Below are positions 6,584-9,282 of a stretch of DNA of 9,282 nucleotides, in pieces. A model generated the notes under the pieces. The model searched no databases, was not told the origin of the DNA, and saw nothing but the letters and a program-made list of their open reading frames with translations. The stretch is from assembly GCA_937891245.1 (NCBI GenBank), contig CALAGB010000041.1, positions 1 through 9,282 on the forward strand, in the 5' to 3' direction. The stretch comes from an uncultured Thermomicrobiales bacterium. GTDB lineage: Bacteria; Chloroflexota; Chloroflexia; Thermomicrobiales; Thermomicrobiaceae. Numbering within the stretch: the stretch's first letter is position 1; each line of letters begins with the position of its first letter. Both the position numbers and the translations under genes were made by a program.

Positions 6584-7347
6584 CGCTCCTCCAGCAGTTC
6601 GCTCAAGTCGGTGACCACGATATCGGCGCCACGGAGACGCAACGCCTCTGCCTGACCCACCCGGTCGACGCCGACGACCAGGCCGAACGCTCCGGCGCGC
6701 CCCGCCTCGACACCCGAGAGAGCATCCTCAAAAACCGCACACCGCGCGGGCTCGACGCCGAGCATGTCGGCAGCGGCGAGGAATGTATCGGGGGCGGGCT
6801 TGCCGGGCAACCCCTGTTCGGCGGCGACCACGCCGTCGACGCGCACTTCGAAAAGCTGCTCCAGACCAGCGACCGCCAGGATCTCCTGGCAGTTCCTGCT
6901 CGCGGAAACGACCGCCCGCCGCAGTCCGGCAGCACGCGCGGCCAGCACGAACCGTTTTGACCCTGCATAGACCTCGACACCCTGGCGGCGGAGGACGTCG
7001 AGGAAGATCTCGTTCTTGCGTGTTCCGAGCCCGTGCACGGTCAGCGCGTCCGCCGGGTCATCGAGCGTGCCTTCCGGCAGTACGATCCCGCGCGACGCCA
7101 GAAACGCACGCACACCATCCTGCCGCAACCGGCCGTCGACGTATTTAGCATAGTCCGTCGCGATATCAAAGGGACGAAACGGCGCGCCGGTCTCCCGGGA
7201 GCGTTCGCGCAAAAAGGCGTCGAACATCTCCTTCCAGGCGGCCGCATGCACCTTTGCCGTCTCGGTCAGAACGCCGTCGAGGTCGAACAGACAGGCCGTG
7301 ATGCCGTCCGGCAAGGCGGGAATGTAACCATTATTCGTCGTTGTCAC
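6580..7347 (-). CDS. pgmB: Beta-phosphoglucomutase-like HAD enzyme
   Basis: A 255-residue HAD superfamily protein. It likely interconverts beta-glucose 1-phosphate and glucose 6-phosphate through a bisphosphate intermediate. Motif I is FDLDGVLTET, with Asp22 as nucleophile and Asp24 as the second aspartate needed for phosphoryl transfer. The cap has YAKYVDGRLRQDGVRAFLASRGI, diagnostic of the beta-phosphoglucomutase family. Ser148 (VVSAS) is motif II, Lys183 (GKPAPD) motif III and Glu207/Asp208 (FEDALSGVEAG) motif IV. All expected catalytic residues are present. The start is GTG (7345-7347), with GGAGGAGG eight bases upstream. The stop overlaps the GH65 start by four bases, so it is the first gene of a two-gene operon. 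The length and the insert around residues 45-70 resemble Rv3400 of Mycobacterium, which sits in the same arrangement (from memory). The alternative would be a general sugar-phosphate phosphatase, but the cap motif and partner favour the mutase. Confidence 0.92.
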   Translation of the reverse strand: MTTTNNGYIPALPDGITACLFDLDGVLTETAKVHAAAWKEMFDAFLRERSRETGAPFRPFDIATDYAKYVDGRLRQDGVRAFLASRGIVLPEGTLDDPADALTVHGLGTRKNEIFLDVLRRQGVEVYAGSKRFVLAARAAGLRRAVVSASRNCQEILAVAGLEQLFEVRVDGVVAAEQGLPGKPAPDTFLAAADMLGVEPARCAVFEDALSGVEAGRAGAFGLVVGVDRVGQAEALRLRGADIVVTDLSELLEER

Positions 7348-7404
7348 AGGCGTGGCCTCCTCCGCGATCCGGGTGTCAGCGCATCACCGAGAGTGTCGCC
7401 ACGT

Positions 7405-7426
7405 CCCGGCACTGTAACCCGGCACT
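7405..7426. repeat. 9-bp direct repeat, possible operator half-sites
   Basis: CCCGGCACT occurs at 7405-7413 and again at 7418-7426, so the repeat starts are 13 bp apart. It sits about 60 bp upstream of the pgmB start, where a regulator of the sugar operon could bind. In DNA this GC-rich a 9-bp repeat can arise by chance. Confidence 0.22.
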
Positions 7427-7527
7427 CCCGCCAGAGCAACCCGCGTTCCAGCGTCGGCAGCGGGCCGCTCCAGCGCAGCGCTGCCATGGTATGTGGGTTG
7501 CTCAGGCCGGTTGTACGACAGTGCGCG

Positions 7528-7534
7528 AAGGGAG
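7528..7534 (+). promoter_or_regulatory. Ribosome binding site deciding the HAD TTG start
   Basis: AAGGGAG ends six bases before TTG 7541. The alternative in-frame GTG (7493) is preceded by a GC-rich sequence with no Shine-Dalgarno match. This favours the TTG despite its rarity. Confidence 0.55.
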
Positions 7535-7540
7535 AAGCTT

Positions 7541-8209
7541 TTGGAACGGCCGGCCTACGTCACCTTCGATTGCTACGGCACCCTGGTCGACTTCGATCTT
7601 GGGCCGATCACGCTCGAGCGGCTCGGGCCGCGTCTGATGGCCGGCGATCGCGCTGTCTTCCTCCGTGCCTTCGAGGAGACGCGCTATCAAGAGGTGCTGG
7701 GACCATACCGCCCCTATCGCGACGTGCTGCAGCGCAGTATGCGACGGACGATGCGCCAATTCGGCCTCGCCTACGACGCCGCCGACGGTGCGGCGATCAT
7801 CGCCGCCGTGCCGACCTTTGGCCCGTTTCCCGAGGTGCCTCCGGTCCTCGAACGCATTCGCGCACACTGTCGCATCGTGATCGTGACGAATAGCGACGAC
7901 GATCTCATCGCCGAAAACGTGCGCCGGATCGGTGTGCCCTTTGATCGCGTCATCACATCCGAAGAGGCCGGCGTCTACAAGCCGTCACCTGCGATGTTCC
8001 ATCACGTGCTTGACACGCTCGACTGCCGGCCCGAGGACGTTCTTCATGTGGCACAGGGATTTCGATATGACATCGTGCCGACTCACGATCTCGGCTGGCG
8101 GCAGGTCTGGATCAATCGCCATGGCTTGCCCGGCGACTCCAGGCACCGACCCGCGTATGAGCTGCCCGACCTCAGCGGACTGCCGGATCTGCTGAACATC
8201 AGGCACTGA
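7541..8209 (+). CDS. HAD hydrolase, haloacid dehalogenase type II-like
   Basis: A 222-residue cytoplasmic HAD hydrolase. I choose the TTG at 7541 as the start because AAGGGAG (7528-7534) lies six bases before it and homology begins at once with YVTFDCYGTLVDFD. A GTG at 7493 would add 16 residues but has no ribosome site. In TTG numbering, Asp10 in FDCYGT is the nucleophile, Ser118 (VTNSDDD) is motif II, Lys147 (GVYKPSP) motif III and Asp177 (AQGFRYD) motif IV. Asp10 and Ser118 match the positions in L-2-haloacid dehalogenase L-DEX. However, the SSN that precedes the motif IV aspartate in true dehalogenases is replaced here: Gln172 and Phe174 stand where Ser175 and Asn177 would be. The real reaction is therefore more likely hydrolysis of a phosphate ester or another small substrate than dehalogenation. 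The gene faces away from the pgmB operon and is followed 106 bp later by a transporter gene on the same strand. Confidence 0.88.
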   Translation: MERPAYVTFDCYGTLVDFDLGPITLERLGPRLMAGDRAVFLRAFEETRYQEVLGPYRPYRDVLQRSMRRTMRQFGLAYDAADGAAIIAAVPTFGPFPEVPPVLERIRAHCRIVIVTNSDDDLIAENVRRIGVPFDRVITSEEAGVYKPSPAMFHHVLDTLDCRPEDVLHVAQGFRYDIVPTHDLGWRQVWINRHGLPGDSRHRPAYELPDLSGLPDLLNIRH

Positions 8210-8246
8210 AAACAATCCTCTCCCGCGTGCGCGAAAAGTCATGACG

Positions 8247-8274
8247 TTGTATCCTGTGACCCCAATTGTATTGT
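8247..8274 (+). promoter_or_regulatory. Weak candidate promoter for the transporter gene
   Basis: TTGTAT (8247-8252) and TATTGT (8269-8274) are separated by 16 bp. They match the sigma-70 consensus at three and four of six positions. This is the most AT-rich stretch between the HAD stop (8209) and the transporter start (8316), which makes a promoter here plausible. The transporter could also simply be read through from the HAD gene. Confidence 0.28.
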
Positions 8275-8315
8275 TCAGGACTCATCAGGGGTACACAGGT
8301 GGGAGAGTAGGCCGC

Positions 8316-9282
8316 TTGGCACAGGGAACAGCAACCGCGGCAGCTGCCGCCGCGCAGGCGTCGGACGCCGACGATACCTATGATGGCCGAAAAATCTTCC
8401 TCGTCGGCAGCGGGCATCTGGCGCACGATCTCTATTCGGCATTCATGGGTGTGTTGATCCCAGCCGTACAGGACAAGCTCGGACTCTCGCTCGCTATGGT
8501 CAGTTTGATGATCCCGGCGCAGCAATTGCCGGGAATCGCTCAACCGTATATCGGATATCTGGCCGACAAGACAACCCGTAAATGGTTCGTCGTCTTCGCC
8601 CCCAGCGTTTCGGCGATCACCATCTCGATGATCGGTCTGGCGCCGAACGTCGCGGTCGTCTTGCTGCTGCTCATCGCATCGGGACTCTCCTCGGCGTCCT
8701 TCCACGCGCCCGCCGTGGCGCTGGTCGGCGAAATGGGCGGCAAACGGATGGGCCGGGCGATGTCCATATTCATGGCGCTCGGCGATTCGGCCCGCACGAT
8801 CGGACCGCTGCTGCTAACCGCCGCCATCTCGCTCTTCACGCTCGAAGGCTCGGCGGTCGTGATGGTCTTCGGTATCGCCGCCTCGGTCGTCCTCTATTTC
8901 ACGATCGACACGAGCGAGAGCGACCGGGTGCGCAAGCAAGCCGCGAAGCAAGACGTCCGCGCGCTCTTCATCGCTCGGCGGCGGCCACTCGCCGCGCTCG
9001 TCGCCGTTTCAGTCATCAACGGACTGGCGATCGCGCCATATTCGTATTTCCTGGTCAAGTTCCTCGAAGAAAGCGGCCGCAGCGAGTGGTACGGCGGCAT
9101 CGCCCTGGCGCTTCTGTCGGCCGCCGGCATCGCCGGTGGCCTGATGGCCGGTACGCTGTCGGACCGGCTTGGTCGCCGGACAGTGCTGGCAGTAACGGCC
9201 ATCGCGGCGGCACCGCTGTTCTATCTCTATCTCTGGCTCGAGAACGGCTCGTGGATTGTCCTGCTCGTGCTGATGGCGGCCG
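8316..9282 (+). CDS. Major facilitator superfamily transporter, Fsr-like (3' end outside window)
   Basis: At least 322 codons remain open to the right edge, so the C-terminus is missing. I place the start at TTG 8316. An in-frame TAG-free frame extends a little upstream but has no better start, and later ATGs would cut into the first membrane helix. GGGAG and GTAGG lie 5' of it. An alanine-rich, acidic tail of about 25 residues precedes about ten hydrophobic helices visible here, with the expected break after helix 6 (SESDRVRKQAAKQ). The typical MFS loop signature appears twice: GYLADKTTRK at residues 80-89 and GTLSDRLGRR at 279-288. The start of helix 1 (GHLAHDLYSAFMGVLIP) and the later SGLSSASFHAPAVALVGEM and GPLLL resemble the fosmidomycin-resistance (Fsr) branch. 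It is probably a proton-driven exporter of a small molecule. The substrate is unknown, and sugar import for the GH65 operon is not specifically supported. Confidence 0.88.
   Translation, partial: MAQGTATAAAAAAQASDADDTYDGRKIFLVGSGHLAHDLYSAFMGVLIPAVQDKLGLSLAMVSLMIPAQQLPGIAQPYIGYLADKTTRKWFVVFAPSVSAITISMIGLAPNVAVVLLLLIASGLSSASFHAPAVALVGEMGGKRMGRAMSIFMALGDSARTIGPLLLTAAISLFTLEGSAVVMVFGIAASVVLYFTIDTSESDRVRKQAAKQDVRALFIARRRPLAALVAVSVINGLAIAPYSYFLVKFLEESGRSEWYGGIALALLSAAGIAGGLMAGTLSDRLGRRTVLAVTAIAAAPLFYLYLWLENGSWIVLLVLMAA

Larger units (their letters stand above)
7348..7540. other. Divergent intergenic region upstream of pgmB and the HAD gene
   Basis: This 193-bp gap must drive the pgmB-GH65 operon leftward and the HAD gene rightward. 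It contains a 9-bp direct repeat (7405-7426), the pgmB ribosome site, and an inverted repeat GGCAGCG (7456-7462) / CGCTGCC (7479-7485) with a 16-base loop. I found no -35/-10 pair that I would defend on either strand. Confidence 0.45.

Noticed and set aside
7033..7893. 286-codon plus-strand open frame
   Set aside because: It crosses pgmB in antisense and the HAD gene in another frame, and matches no family.
8199..8705. Minus-strand open frame opposite the transporter start
   Set aside because: It is antisense to the clear MFS helices and has no ribosome site or recognisable motif.

Overview
The window is high-GC bacterial DNA with dense coding, no RNA genes, no CRISPR array and no recognisable mobile element. 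The gene content suggests a Chloroflexota bacterium of the Thermomicrobia/Sphaerobacter type or, less likely, an actinobacterium. The pointers are a membrane-anchored clan GH-A glycosidase, a radical SAM/SPASM protein starting WEMTRACNLAC, a phosphoglucomutase-GH65 pair like mycobacterial Rv3400-Rv3401, and frequent GTG/TTG starts. This assignment is inference from memory of families, not a database match.

Layout. (1) Positions 1-742 hold a secreted protein made of three 50-residue kelch repeats on the minus strand, with a weak kelch-like remnant beyond its stop codon. This left end is visibly less GC-rich than the rest. (2) A 294-bp divergent intergenic region with a perfect 12-bp palindrome separates it from (3) a plus-strand glycoside hydrolase (1037-2782) that appears anchored in the membrane at both ends. 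(4) A plus-strand radical SAM/SPASM protein (2947-4113) follows after 164 bp. (5) Converging on it is a minus-strand two-gene operon (7347 to 4190): a beta-phosphoglucomutase-like HAD enzyme, then a GH65 glycoside phosphorylase or hydrolase, joined by an ATGA overlap. (6) Divergent from that operon is a plus-strand HAD hydrolase of the haloacid dehalogenase type II branch, starting at a TTG. (7) A plus-strand Fsr-like major facilitator transporter, also with a TTG start, runs off the right end.

How the genes fit together. The clearest unit is the phosphoglucomutase-GH65 operon. If the GH65 enzyme is a phosphorylase, it would split an alpha-linked glucose disaccharide into beta-glucose 1-phosphate and glucose, and the mutase would convert the sugar phosphate to glucose 6-phosphate. 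The extracellular glycosidase could supply sugars, but nothing in the sequence ties it to this operon. The radical SAM protein has no visible peptide substrate or partner and is the least explained gene. I do not see convincing evidence for a new multi-gene system. Most of the window looks like ordinary accessory metabolism, with a few points worth checking.
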